This document shows positions 8,836 to 17,072 of a DNA stretch of 64,000 nucleotides, piece by piece. A program made the position numbers and the translations under genes. Each line of letters starts with the position of its first letter. Within the stretch, counting starts at the first letter, position 1. The DNA comes from Magnetovibrio sp. (lineage in GTDB: Bacteria > Pseudomonadota > Alphaproteobacteria > Rhodospirillales > Magnetovibrionaceae), in NCBI RefSeq assembly GCF_036568125.1, contig NZ_DATCTF010000010.1:496001-560000 (forward strand). Reading direction: 5' to 3'. The notes beneath the pieces were generated by a model. That model was not told where the DNA came from and did not search any database. It saw nothing but the letters and a program-made list of their open reading frames with translations.

Positions 8836-9480
8836 ATGCAAGACCCGGCCTCAGCGCCGCTCAACGATGCTTCGTCGTTGCGTCGGACGCCGAATCAACG
8901 CCGTTCCAAAGAGCGGGTGGAGAACATGCTGAACTGTGCGATCGCGCTGATCGAAGAAAACGGCAGCGACGCCATGCGCATGAGCGACGTGGCGAAACGG
9001 GCGGGGGTGTCGATCGGTTCGCTGTATCAGTACTTTCCCGACAAAAGCGCGATCATCCAGACCTTGGCCGAACGCTATAACGCCCAAGGCAAGGATTGCA
9101 TCAAGTCGGGGCTTGCCCATGTGCGCACCGTGGACGAGTTGTGCGACGCGTTCGGCGCATTGGTCGACGAATATTACGCGCTGTTTTTGGCCGAACCGGT
9201 GATGCGCGATATCTGGTCCGGCACGCAGGCCGACAAGGCGCTCAGAGATATCGAACTGGCCAACAGCCGCGACAACGGGGCCGATTTGGCGGCGGTTCTG
9301 GCGCGCTTTGCGTCCGGCCTGGATGCGCAAGAGCGGGACGTTTCCGCCTTTTTGGTCATGCATCTGGGCGAGGCGACGATGCGTCTGGCGATTTCGGTTG
9401 AGCGGGACGAGGGGGAGAAGCTGGTCGCCGGTTACAAACGCATGGCGTTGGCGGAGTTGCGGCGTATCGTTTGCGATTAA
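8836..9480 (+). CDS. TetR/AcrR family transcriptional regulator
   Basis: About 214 aa. The N-terminal helix-turn-helix reads [21 protein letters not shown] followed by [14 protein letters not shown], a textbook TetR DNA-binding domain. The C-terminal half, which binds the ligand, is not assignable. ATG 8836 is chosen because TGGAG lies 8 bases upstream; an earlier in-frame start would run through the third operator. The stop overlaps the stop of convergent ispH (shared TTAA). It probably represses the NmrA-like gene and itself. Confidence 0.9.
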   Translation: MQDPASAPLNDASSLRRTPNQRRSKERVENMLNCAIALIEENGSDAMRMSDVAKRAGVSIGSLYQYFPDKSAIIQTLAERYNAQGKDCIKSGLAHVRTVDELCDAFGALVDEYYALFLAEPVMRDIWSGTQADKALRDIELANSRDNGADLAAVLARFASGLDAQERDVSAFLVMHLGEATMRLAISVERDEGEKLVAGYKRMALAELRRIVCD

Positions 9481-10421
9481 TCGCGCAGTTCGACCGGCAG
9501 CTTGAAGTGCATGCTTTCTTCGATTCCGGTGAGGACTTCCACTCGGGTATCGCGCAATTCGGCCAAGCGGTCCAGCACGCCTTGCACCAAAATTTCCGGT
9601 GCAGATGCGCCTGCGGTCACCCCCACGGTGTCGACGTCGTCGAGCCACGCCGGGTTCAATCCGTCGGCGTCGTCGATCAGATAGCTGGGCACGCCGCAAT
9701 CGGCGCCGATTTCACGCAGCCGGTTTGAATTGGAACTGTTCTTACCGCCGATCACCAACACCAAATCCGCTTGCTGATCGCCGCATGCCAAGTCGCGAAC
9801 GGCTTGCTGGCGGTTTTGCGTGGCGTAGCAGATGTCTTTGAGGTCAGGACCCTGAATGTGGGGGAAGCGTTCCGTCAGCGCATCGATGATCGAACGGGTG
9901 TCGTCGACGCTGAGCGTCGTCTGCGTGACGTAGGCGAGCGGGGTGTCCAGTGCGATGTCCAGCTTGGCGACGTCGTCCACCGTGGCGACCAAGTGGGTCT
10001 TGCCGTGAATGCGCCCGAGCGTGCCTTCGACTTCCGGATGGCCTTCGTGTCCGATCAAGATGACCTCTTCGCCTTGATCGGCGTGGTTCTGGCCTTGACG
10101 GTGGACCTTGGTGACCAACGGGCAGGCGGCGTCGATATAGGGCAGGGCGCGGCGCTTGGCCTCGTCTTCGACCGCATCGGAAACGCCGTGGGCGCTGAAA
10201 ATGGTGTGAGCGCCGTCGGGCACTTCGTCCAGTTCCTTGACGAAAATCGCACCCAGGCTTTTCAATTCATCGACAACGAATTTGTTGTGCACGATTTCAT
10301 GGCGCACGTAGACCGGCGCGCCGTACTTCGCCAAGGCCTTTTTGACAATGGCGATGGCTCGATCGACGCCGGCACAAAAACCGCGCGGCTGGGCCAAGAT
10401 GACGCGAAGAGGGGCGCTCAT
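9477..10421 (-). CDS. ispH: 4-hydroxy-3-methylbut-2-enyl diphosphate reductase
   Basis: 314 aa. It holds the three cysteines that bind the Fe-S cluster, in [27 protein letters not shown] and [14 protein letters not shown], plus the [14 protein letters not shown] block. IspH makes IPP and DMAPP at the end of the MEP pathway and thus feeds the squalene genes at 3-6 kb, though the two are separated by unrelated genes. ATG 10421 fits the family N-terminus; longer forms would add residues not found in IspH. Stop codon overlaps the convergent tetR stop. Confidence 0.96.
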   Translation of the reverse strand: MSAPLRVILAQPRGFCAGVDRAIAIVKKALAKYGAPVYVRHEIVHNKFVVDELKSLGAIFVKELDEVPDGAHTIFSAHGVSDAVEDEAKRRALPYIDAACPLVTKVHRQGQNHADQGEEVILIGHEGHPEVEGTLGRIHGKTHLVATVDDVAKLDIALDTPLAYVTQTTLSVDDTRSIIDALTERFPHIQGPDLKDICYATQNRQQAVRDLACGDQQADLVLVIGGKNSSNSNRLREIGADCGVPSYLIDDADGLNPAWLDDVDTVGVTAGASAPEILVQGVLDRLAELRDTRVEVLTGIEESMHFKLPVELRD

Positions 10422-10597
10422 GAGCGTTCCATGTGTTTGATGTTGCGGTGAGAGGGACCTTAAACCGCTTTGGCGGCGCTGCAAAGGGGCCTCGCGGCTT
10501 CATTTGGTTGATTGTAACCGATCTGAAAGAACAGTGTAACCCTATGAATAGTATGGTGAATGTAACTGTAGCTGTTCGGTTGAAATGGCTTTAACCC

Positions 10598-10626
10598 TTG
10601 ACGGCGCTTGGGTATTGTGGAAATAT
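10598..10626 (+). promoter_or_regulatory. Sigma-70-like promoter for the region ahead of rpoH
   Basis: TTGACG at 10598-10603 and AAATAT at 10621-10626 are spaced by 17 bases. An overlapping TATATC further right is an alternative -10 with poorer spacing. Transcription would start near 10632 and read through the structured region toward the 49-aa ORF and rpoH. Confidence 0.5.
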
Positions 10627-10631
10627 ATCGT

Positions 10632-10860
10632 TGATCGGTGCCCTGAGTGGGGCTGATTGCGTTTGTGTGTGGCGTGAGGCCAGAAACCAAGAGGTAAGCA
10701 CAAACGGCGGTCCGGCCTGAAGAGGCGGACCGGCTTGTCTAGGCTACGAATGCAGCCGGGAGGAGCCAACCCAAAAGTTGGTTGCCGAAGACCGCGTTGC
10801 CATTCAATTGCCATTTTGTCCGGGCTTTATGGACAAAGACAAGTTTGTCGGGACTATTGC
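10632..10860 (+). ncRNA. Candidate structured RNA or 5' leader, family unknown
   Basis: Several stable inverted repeats follow one another: GCCC/GGGC (about 10640-10654); CGTTTGTG paired with CACAAACG enclosing about 25 bases (10680-10707 area); CGGTCC-GCCT/AGGC-GGACCG with a GAAG loop (10706-10732); GGCT/AGCC (10742-10757); CCAAC/GTTGG (10767-10783); and TTTGTCC/GGACAAA (10816-10837). No U-run follows the last stem. A promoter lies just upstream. It could be a free small RNA, or the long leader of the 49-aa ORF/rpoH transcript. I do not recognise an SRP, RNase P, tmRNA or common riboswitch signature. Confidence 0.4.
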
Positions 10861-10878
10861 TTCGATTGGAGGATAGCC

Positions 10879-11028
10879 ATGTTGACGATTGATGTGCTGA
10901 TTGCACTTATTTTGGCTGTGGCCGCACCTGTTTTGTGGGTGCATTTCCTTTCTTTGCAAACTGAACTCAAACCGGCACCTGTGCGCAGCTGCGTGCGGAA
11001 CGCCGACCGTGCCGTTCACCAGCGTTGA
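10879..11028 (+). CDS. Small membrane protein of 49 aa, function unknown
   Basis: GGAGG lies 6 bases before ATG 10879, an almost ideal ribosome binding site. The first 27 residues (MLTIDVLIALILAVAAPVLW and on) form one transmembrane helix; the remainder is short and basic with one cysteine. It lies between the structured RNA and rpoH and would be on the same transcript, 53 bases before the rpoH start. No family is recognised. The strong ribosome binding site and single helix argue for a real small protein, or for a translated leader ORF controlling rpoH. Confidence 0.45.
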   Translation: MLTIDVLIALILAVAAPVLWVHFLSLQTELKPAPVRSCVRNADRAVHQR

Positions 11029-11081
11029 GTTCAGACGTCTTGTCGATGAGTCATTGTTTTGATTTGGGAGTATAACTCGCC

Positions 11082-12005
11082 ATGACCGCAACGAACCTGC
11101 CAACCTCCATCGCCGAAAGTGGCCTGGCGCGCTATTTCAAGGAAGCGTGGTCCTATCCCGTGCTGGAAGCCAAGGAAGAACGCACCTTGGCGGAACGCTG
11201 GCGCGACGAGGGCGATGTGGATGCCGCGCACACCTTGGTGACGTCGCATCTGCGTCTGGTGGTGAAAATCGCCATGAGCTATCGCGGTTACGGTTTGCCG
11301 GTCGCCGATTTGGTGTCTGAGGGCAACATCGGCCTGATGAAGGCGGTTAAGAAATTCGAGCCCGAACGCGGCTTCCGTCTGTCGACCTACGCCATGTGGT
11401 GGATCAAGGCGGCGATTACGGAATACGTCCTGCGTTCGTGGTCCATGGTCAAAATGGGCACGGTGGCGGCACAGAAGAAACTGTTCTTCAGCCTGCGCCG
11501 TCACAAGCAGCGCCTTGGCATTCAAGACACCGGCGAGCTCAATCCCGATCAGGCCAAACTGCTGTCTGAAGAGTTGAACGTGAAGGCGGATGAAATCGTC
11601 AACATGAACCGCCGCTTGGCGTCCAAGGACCTGAGCCTCAATGCGCCGGTCGGTCAGGACGAAGGATCCACGGTCGAGTTTCAAGACCAGTTGGAATACG
11701 AAGGGGCGTCACCGGAAGAGGTTCTCGCCGACGGTGAAATGCGCGGCTTGCAGCACGAAATGCTGCAAAGCGCGATCGCCAGCCTGGATGTGCGCGAGCG
11801 CCACATCTTCATCGAACGCCGCCTGAAAGACAATCCGGTGACGTTGGAAGAATTGGGCCAGCATTACGGCATTTCGCGCGAACGCGTTCGCCAGTTGGAA
11901 GCGCGCGCCTTTGACAAGGTGCAAAAAGCCATGACCACGGAAATGTCGGGGCGTGAGCAAGCCGCCGAAGACGCCATGGTCGCAGACGCGGCCTTTGCCG
12001 ACTAA
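11082..12005 (+). CDS. rpoH: RNA polymerase heat-shock sigma factor RpoH (sigma-32)
   Basis: 307 aa with region 2 (DLVSEGNIGLMKAVKKFEPE, then FRLSTYAMWWIKAAITEYVL) and region 4 helix-turn-helix (LEELGQHYGISRERVRQLEA). The RpoH box QKKLFFSLR at residues 131-139 separates it from RpoD and RpoS-like factors. It directs polymerase to heat-shock and protein-quality genes. GGGAG lies 11 bases before ATG. The gene ends in an intrinsic terminator that overlaps the next gene's start codon. Many Alphaproteobacteria carry more than one rpoH; whether this is the main copy cannot be told. Confidence 0.96.
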   Translation: MTATNLPTSIAESGLARYFKEAWSYPVLEAKEERTLAERWRDEGDVDAAHTLVTSHLRLVVKIAMSYRGYGLPVADLVSEGNIGLMKAVKKFEPERGFRLSTYAMWWIKAAITEYVLRSWSMVKMGTVAAQKKLFFSLRRHKQRLGIQDTGELNPDQAKLLSEELNVKADEIVNMNRRLASKDLSLNAPVGQDEGSTVEFQDQLEYEGASPEEVLADGEMRGLQHEMLQSAIASLDVRERHIFIERRLKDNPVTLEELGQHYGISRERVRQLEARAFDKVQKAMTTEMSGREQAAEDAMVADAAFAD

Positions 12006-12035
12006 GGTTCAGCGCTCAAATTCTCTTGGAATATG

Positions 12036-12070
12036 AAAGCCATGGCGTGATAATTGCGCCATGGCTTTTT
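12036..12070 (+). terminator. Intrinsic terminator of rpoH overlapping the next start codon
   Basis: Perfect 11-bp stem: AAAGCCATGGC at 12036-12046 and GCCATGGCTTT at 12058-12068, with an 11-base loop and Ts continuing to 12070. The ATG at 12061 of the downstream gene lies inside the 3' arm, and the U-run codes for its first residues. Confidence 0.8.
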
Positions 12071-12846
12071 CGTCGTCGACCTCAGCGCCGCGCGCGCCCA
12101 TCGTTCTGTTTTGCGATTTCGGTCTGCCTTACACGGGGCAGATGAAAGGCCGCATTGTTAACGTGCTGGGCGCGGCGGCCTCGGACCATCCGATCATCGA
12201 TCTGTTTCATGACGTGCCAGCCCACGACGTGCGGGCGGGATCCGTGTTGTTGGCTGCCCATGCGGGTGACTTTCCGCCGGGCAGCGTGTTCGTGTGCGTG
12301 GTCGATCCCGGTGTGGGGTCCAAAACGCGCAAGCCGGGGGCTGTCTTTGCGGGCGGGCGGTGGTTCGTCGGTCCCTTGAACGGATTGTTCGAGCACGTTT
12401 TGCGCCGCTGGCCTGATGGTGCGATGGCTTTTGAGATTACCTGGCGACCGAAACACCTGTCGGCGAGTTTTCACGGCCGCGATCTGTTTTCACCCATAGC
12501 CGCCCAAATTGCCTGCAACGGAGTCGATACAGAAGGCTTGGTCGAATTGAATTTGGACGAGATTCGACACCCGGAGTTCACGGACGACGTGGCCGAGGTG
12601 ATTTACGCCGATGATTTCGGCAATTTATTCACCGGGGTGCGGTGGCAGAGCCTCGACGAAGACGACACAATCGAGGTTCTGGGCTGGGTTTTGCCCCGTG
12701 CACGAACCTTTTCGGACGTCGAGCCGGGTACGCTATTCATCTATGAAAACGCCGTTGGGCTGGTGGAAATCGCCGCCAATTTGGCAAATGCGCAGAAAAT
12801 TCTGGATATTGGACCCGGAACGCGCTTATTAATCAATAAGGTGTGA
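12061..12846 (+). CDS. SAM hydrolase / SAM hydroxide adenosyltransferase (DUF62)
   Basis: 261 aa of the chlorinase/fluorinase superfamily. Family marks are IVLFCDFGLPYTGQMKG, IIDLFHDVP, VFVCVVDPGVGS, SFHGRDLFSPIAA and YADDFGNLFT. Bacterial members without a halide site hydrolyse S-adenosylmethionine to adenosine and methionine. No other ATG, GTG or TTG lies between 12061 and the conserved LFCDFG block, and a stop at 12034 closes the frame upstream, so the start is fixed at 12061. That start lies in the terminator stem of rpoH and has no Shine-Dalgarno sequence, so translation may depend on an own promoter and a leaderless or refolded mRNA. Confidence 0.9.
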   Translation: MAFSSSTSAPRAPIVLFCDFGLPYTGQMKGRIVNVLGAAASDHPIIDLFHDVPAHDVRAGSVLLAAHAGDFPPGSVFVCVVDPGVGSKTRKPGAVFAGGRWFVGPLNGLFEHVLRRWPDGAMAFEITWRPKHLSASFHGRDLFSPIAAQIACNGVDTEGLVELNLDEIRHPEFTDDVAEVIYADDFGNLFTGVRWQSLDEDDTIEVLGWVLPRARTFSDVEPGTLFIYENAVGLVEIAANLANAQKILDIGPGTRLLINKV

Positions 12847-12857
12847 TGTCGATCACT
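12842..12857. promoter_or_regulatory. CRP-like palindrome upstream of the MBL hydrolase
   Basis: TGTGA (12842-12846), six bases, TCACT (12853-12857), one mismatch from the CRP consensus TGTGA-N6-TCACA. It overlaps the stop codon of the SAM hydrolase and lies about 126 bases before the MBL start. Two adenylate cyclases are encoded at 20-25 kb, so cAMP control is plausible but untested. Confidence 0.45.
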
Positions 12858-12982
12858 TTCTTTTCCGGCAGAATATGCGTTAGTATTCAGTCGGCTGGCC
12901 CGAATCGATAATCATCTGGTCCGATACAAGATCGGGGGGGACTTGTGGGCGCCGCAAACGAGTTTGTGCTACGGGGATCCGA

Positions 12983-13813
12983 ATGGCTTTGAAGGTCAAA
13001 TTCTGGGGCGTGCGTGGGAGCATCGCATGTCCCTCGGCCCATCATATCAAGTACGGCGGGAACACCAGCTGTCTTGAAATAAAAGTTGGCGACCGCCGTC
13101 TTGTTTTGGATGCCGGGACCGGCATTCGTGGTCTTGGCCAAACGTTTCTCAAAGACGACGTCAGTCAAATTCATATCTTGCTGACCCACACCCATTGGGA
13201 CCACATCAACGGTTTCCCGTTCTTCGTGCCGGCATACGATCCGCGCCGTTCTGTGCACATCATGGCCGGGCACCTGCGTGGCGGCGAAGGCATTCAGAAC
13301 GTGCTCGCGGCGCAAATGGACAATCCGATGTTTCCCGTGCCGCTGTCGGCGATGCAGGCGAAAATGCGTTTCGAAGATTTCGAAGCCGGCATGTCGTTCA
13401 ATATCTACGACGACGTGCATGTGCGCACCGCGCCGCTCAACCACCCCAACGGCGCAACCGGCTACCGTATCGAGCACGCAGGCCATGCGATCTGCTACGT
13501 GTCCGACACCGAACACGTACCGGGCAAGATGGACCAAAACATCCTTGGTCTTATCGAAGGCGCAGACCTGGTGATTTACGACAGCACCTACACGGAAGAA
13601 GAATTCCCCACCAAGATCGGTTGGGGGCATTCGACCTGGAATGAAGGTGTGAAGCTGTGCCGCGCAGCCGGCGCCAAGTCTATGGCGATCTTCCACCATG
13701 ACCCCGAGCATGAAGACGACTTCATGGACAAGCTCGGCGAGGAAGCAAAAAAAGAGTGGAGCGAAACCTTCGTCGCGCGCGAGGGCATGGAACTGAGCTA
13801 CGGCGACGACTGA
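12983..13813 (+). CDS. MBL-fold metallo-hydrolase
   Basis: 276 aa. The N-terminus KVKFWGVRGSIACPS and the block YGGNTSCLEI are typical of the beta-lactamase-fold group near ribonuclease Z and PhnP-like phosphodiesterases. Metal ligands are in LLTHTHWDHINGFPFF, in LNHPNG, in YVSDTEH, and FHHDPEHEDD near the C-terminus. The substrate is unknown; cyclic-nucleotide or nucleic-acid phosphodiester cleavage is known in relatives. It is followed by a strong bidirectional terminator and has a CRP-like site upstream. Confidence 0.85.
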   Translation: MALKVKFWGVRGSIACPSAHHIKYGGNTSCLEIKVGDRRLVLDAGTGIRGLGQTFLKDDVSQIHILLTHTHWDHINGFPFFVPAYDPRRSVHIMAGHLRGGEGIQNVLAAQMDNPMFPVPLSAMQAKMRFEDFEAGMSFNIYDDVHVRTAPLNHPNGATGYRIEHAGHAICYVSDTEHVPGKMDQNILGLIEGADLVIYDSTYTEEEFPTKIGWGHSTWNEGVKLCRAAGAKSMAIFHHDPEHEDDFMDKLGEEAKKEWSETFVAREGMELSYGDD

Positions 13814-13835
13814 TCCGAGCTCTCATGAAGCACAT

Positions 13836-13869
13836 AAAAAAAAGCCGCCCGAGAGAGGCGGCTTTTTTT
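13836..13869. terminator. Bidirectional intrinsic terminator between MBL gene and motB
   Basis: GCCGCC at 13844-13849 pairs with GGCGGC at 13857-13862, flanked by A-run on the left and seven Ts on the right. It can end both the MBL transcript and the leftward motA-motB transcript. Confidence 0.9.
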
Positions 13870-13900
13870 GTGTCGCAGGGAAACCAACAATGCGCAGTGA

Positions 13901-14758
13901 TCAATTGGCAGGGGTTTGGTTCATCCCGTCCAGGTTTTCGTTGATCTGGTCTTGCATCTGTTGTTCTGATTCCGCGGCCTTCAGGCGTTGTTGGATGGCA
14001 TCTTGCTTGGCCTTTTCCTCCTGGCGGCGTTTGCGCTCTTCTTCGGCCAAACGTTCTTCGAGCAAGATCTCGATGAATTCGTCCTTGAGCTTTTTGTCCA
14101 TTGGCACCAAGCGCACGACCACGCGGCGGTTCTTGGCCTGATTGAGCTTGATGGGGTTGCCGTCGATGTCGCGGTTGGGCACCTTGGGGTGGGAATCGCC
14201 AAAGCCTGCGACTTTAAGCTGGAAGCGATGCACACCGCCGCTTTGCATGGTGCGCACCACCGCCGCGGCGCGATCTGATGACAGTTCCCAGTTGCTGGGA
14301 AACATTGCGGTGTGGATTGGATCGTCGTCGGTGTGGCCTTCGACTTCGATGAGGAAGTACTTGTATTCTTCCTTGGTCAGCAGTTTACCCCATTCGTAAA
14401 TCAAGGGAATTGCTTCTTCTTTGATGTCGGCGGTGCCGGGCTTGAAGAAACCCGCGTTGGCCATTTCGATGGTCACGCCTTGGGTGTCTTTTTGCACCTC
14501 GACCATCTGCTCCATGCCGATCTGAAAGACGACTTCCTCGATCTTGGTTTTGACCTCGGATGTGGTGGTCTCTTTCGCCGCGCCCATGCCGATTTCTTGC
14601 TGAATCCCCGACATCACCTCTTCAAACAGCGGCAAGTCGATCTTCGAAAACGACACCAGCATGACGAAGAACGCCATCAGAAGGGTGATGGCGTCGGCAT
14701 ACGTCGTCAGCCATTCTTCGTCTTCCGGTTCTTCGGTCAGTGGCGGTGGTGGGGGCAC
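13901..14758 (-). CDS. motB: MotB-type flagellar motor stator protein with charged C-terminal extension
   Basis: 285 aa. One transmembrane helix near residues 20-38 (WLTTYADAITLLMAFFVML) holds the proton-site Asp in YADAIT. An OmpA/MotB peptidoglycan-binding domain follows (VEGHTDDDPI, NWELSSDRAAAVV, NRRVVVRLVP). Unusual are the acidic, Pro-rich N-terminus (MPPPPPLTEEPEDEE instead of basic residues) and about 60 residues after the OmpA domain rich in Glu/Lys/Arg/Gln, likely coiled coil. The motA gene lies 39 bases upstream. Together they form the ion-driven torque unit, though a non-flagellar TolR-like role cannot be excluded. Confidence 0.85.
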   Translation of the reverse strand: MPPPPPLTEEPEDEEWLTTYADAITLLMAFFVMLVSFSKIDLPLFEEVMSGIQQEIGMGAAKETTTSEVKTKIEEVVFQIGMEQMVEVQKDTQGVTIEMANAGFFKPGTADIKEEAIPLIYEWGKLLTKEEYKYFLIEVEGHTDDDPIHTAMFPSNWELSSDRAAAVVRTMQSGGVHRFQLKVAGFGDSHPKVPNRDIDGNPIKLNQAKNRRVVVRLVPMDKKLKDEFIEILLEERLAEEERKRRQEEKAKQDAIQQRLKAAESEQQMQDQINENLDGMNQTPAN

Positions 14759-14797
14759 GATGCCTTCTCCGTCGGTCTTATTTGCGGGCGCGCGTCT

Positions 14798-15601
14798 TTA
14801 TTTTTTGCGCGCTTTGTCGATGTTGAAGTGGATCGCCGGATCGAGATAGCTGTTCATCTTGTCTTGGATGTAGCGGGGGCTTTTGCGGTCCGCCATCAAG
14901 ATCAGTCCTTCGGCCACCAGATAATTGCGAAACCGCACGATCTGTTCACGCTGCATGATCTTGTTGGCCGCCGGGATATAGACCAAGCGTGCGAACAACA
15001 CACCGTAAAGGGTGGTGATCAACGCGATGGCCAGACCTGGGCCCAGCTTGGTGGGGTCTTCGCCCATTTTGTCGAGCATGATGACCAGACCGATCAGCGT
15101 ACCGATCATGCCGAACGCCGGTGAGGTCGAGGCCAAGAATCTGAGAATGTGCACCTGCACCGTGTTACGCCCGAAGGTGGTTTCGATGAGGTTGGTCATG
15201 ATGTCGCGCACTTCGTCGCCGGAATAGCCGCTGACCACCATTTCGATGCCGAATTTGAGGAACTTGTCGCCTTGCACGGCCTTGGAAGCTTCGGATTCCA
15301 ACGCCGGCGGGCCGCCTTTTTGCACGATGTAGGCCCAGCGGATCATGCGGCCGACCTCGGCCTTGAGGATGTCGCGGCCGACCTTGGGGGTGAACAGGAT
15401 GCGGCCGATCAGTTTCAGAGACAAAATCACGTAGCGGGGCTCATAGGACACGAAGCCCGCCGCCAAGGTGCCGCCGACAACCATAACGAAACTGGTGAGG
15501 CTAAAGAAGATGATGTAGTGGTCTGTTTCCCAGACGATGGCACCAATGAACATGCCGAAGGCGATCAGCAGTGAGATGATTGTGGAAAACGACACGCCCA
15601 T
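14798..15601 (-). CDS. motA: MotA-type flagellar motor stator protein
   Basis: 267 aa, MotA/TolQ/ExbB family. Four hydrophobic segments are seen: two at the N-terminus (from MGVSFSTIISLLIAFGMFIG and the VMVVGGTLAAGFVS block) and two in the second half (SPAFGMIGTLIGLVIML and LGPGLAIALITTLYGVLFAR). The last pair carries the Pro residues of the MotA/PomA ion channel. Size and the GGTLAA motif fit the PomA-like short MotA. It is followed by motB in the same direction. No flagellar structural genes are in the window, so these stators work in trans. Confidence 0.88.
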   Translation of the reverse strand: MGVSFSTIISLLIAFGMFIGAIVWETDHYIIFFSLTSFVMVVGGTLAAGFVSYEPRYVILSLKLIGRILFTPKVGRDILKAEVGRMIRWAYIVQKGGPPALESEASKAVQGDKFLKFGIEMVVSGYSGDEVRDIMTNLIETTFGRNTVQVHILRFLASTSPAFGMIGTLIGLVIMLDKMGEDPTKLGPGLAIALITTLYGVLFARLVYIPAANKIMQREQIVRFRNYLVAEGLILMADRKSPRYIQDKMNSYLDPAIHFNIDKARKK

Positions 15602-15758
15602 TGGGCTCTACCCCTCTTTGTCCAGGCCATTCTGGCGGACCCCGCACCCACCAAAACATAGGTGCAAGAATAACTTGTTACGTTCTTAACTGCGCGAATC
15701 GCGCCCCTCTGCGTCAATCATATCCAAAGTTTGCGTTACGGGGAAAGGGCTCTGTGTT

Positions 15759-17069
15759 TCAGCGCTCACGGAAGGCTTCGTCTTTAAGTTTCAAAACCGG
15801 TTTGATCAGGTAATCCATGACGGTCTTTTGGCCGGTGTGGATATCCACGGTCGCTTCCATGCCCGGCATAATGGGCAAAAAACCTTTGGTTTGTCCCAAA
15901 TAAGATTTTTCAGGTTGCACCACGACGCGGAAATACGGCATGCCGTTTTCGTCGAGGCTGGTGTCCGCGGCCACCAAGATGACTTCACCATCCAGGCCGC
16001 CGTAGCGGGCAAAATCATAAGTGGAAATCTTTACCAGCGCCTTTTGACCTTCGGCGACATAGCCGCGATCGGTCGGTTTGAGCCGGCTTTCAATCACCAG
16101 ATTGTCGCCGGTCGGGACGATTTCCATGATCGGTTCGCCGGGCTTGACCACGTTTCCTTCGGCGGTGAACGCCAAATTGATGATGACGCCGTCAATAGGA
16201 CTTTTAATCTCGGCGCGAACGCCTTGTTCGGTGGCTTTTTTCAGCAGTTCCGTAATGCGGCCGATGGTTTGCTCGGTCTTGTTGAGCTCGTCCTGGGCTT
16301 CGCGACGGAAGCGGCTTTCGTCTTCTTGGACACGCCGCTCGGCTTCGGACACGGCGGCGCGTGCACGCGGAATGCCGGCGCGGATCGACCCCAGTTCACC
16401 CTTCAAGGTTTCGACTTCCGCGCCCAATTGCAAATGATCGACGCGCGATGTCAGGCCGTCTTTCAACAGATCTTCGGAAATCTTGAAGCGTTCCTGCGCA
16501 CTGGCGAGGTTGTTGGTGGTGGCACGCAAGCGGGCTTCCAGTTCCTGGACTTCAAGCTTGCGCTGTTTGACCAGTTCCTGCATGACCGCAAGGCCCGCAG
16601 CCAATTGGCGCTTGCGCGCATCGAAGGCCTGTCGTTGCGCGAGCGCTTGATCGGGAACGCGGACCGAGACGTCGGCGGGGAAGTTTGGCGTTTCCAGGCC
16701 TTCCGCTTCGGCGGCCAGTCGGGCGCGGGTCAACAATTCGCTGTCCAGTCGTACTTGCAGTTCTTGCAGGTTGGCGCCGCCGGAACCGAGGTCGAGTTGC
16801 ATCAAGGTTTGCCCCGCACGCACCACATCGCCTTCCTTGACGAACAGGTCCTGGACGATGCCGCCTTCCAGATGCTGAATGACCTTGGACTTGCCCAACG
16901 GGATCACTTCGCCGGGGGCGACGGACACCTCATCCAATTTGGCAAAGTTCGACCACGCCAAACCGAATAGAATTAGCGCCATCACCGGCCATGCGGCATT
17001 GCGCCAGGTCGGCACGGGGTGCTCGGTCATCAGTTTGTCGAGCGGGTTGATTTCCGTCGTCGTCGACAT
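15759..17069 (-). CDS. HlyD-family periplasmic adaptor of a type I secretion system
   Basis: 436 aa. A single transmembrane helix lies at residues 25-42. The biotinyl-lipoyl half VAPGEVIPLGKSKVIQHLEGG follows, with a long alpha-helical hairpin (about 100-280, coiled coil), the second lipoyl half (IKSPIDGVIINLAF) and a beta-barrel region. VIQHLEGGIV is the mark of type I secretion adaptors rather than RND adaptors. It starts 3 bases after the ABC exporter stop, so the two are one operon. It would bridge the exporter to a TolC channel; a tolC is at 30.7 kb. Confidence 0.92.
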   Translation of the reverse strand: MSTTTEINPLDKLMTEHPVPTWRNAAWPVMALILFGLAWSNFAKLDEVSVAPGEVIPLGKSKVIQHLEGGIVQDLFVKEGDVVRAGQTLMQLDLGSGGANLQELQVRLDSELLTRARLAAEAEGLETPNFPADVSVRVPDQALAQRQAFDARKRQLAAGLAVMQELVKQRKLEVQELEARLRATTNNLASAQERFKISEDLLKDGLTSRVDHLQLGAEVETLKGELGSIRAGIPRARAAVSEAERRVQEDESRFRREAQDELNKTEQTIGRITELLKKATEQGVRAEIKSPIDGVIINLAFTAEGNVVKPGEPIMEIVPTGDNLVIESRLKPTDRGYVAEGQKALVKISTYDFARYGGLDGEVILVAADTSLDENGMPYFRVVVQPEKSYLGQTKGFLPIMPGMEATVDIHTGQKTVMDYLIKPVLKLKDEAFRER

Positions 17070-17072
17070 GGG

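Larger units (their letters stand above)
10422..10878. other. Gene-free stretch upstream of rpoH with promoter and structured region
   Basis: No convincing coding sequence is present over 457 bases. The left part (10422-10597) holds the ispH upstream region, AT-rich. The right part has a sigma-70-like promoter on the plus strand at 10598 and a run of inverted repeats described separately, ending at the ribosome binding site of a 49-aa ORF. Confidence 0.6.

Noticed and set aside
10632-10860. Reading the structured region as 6S RNA, SRP RNA, cobalamin or TPP riboswitch
   Set aside because: Conserved signatures of each (SRP GGAAG loop, B12 box, TPP CTGAGA, a closing 6S end stem) could not be matched by eye, so no family name is given.
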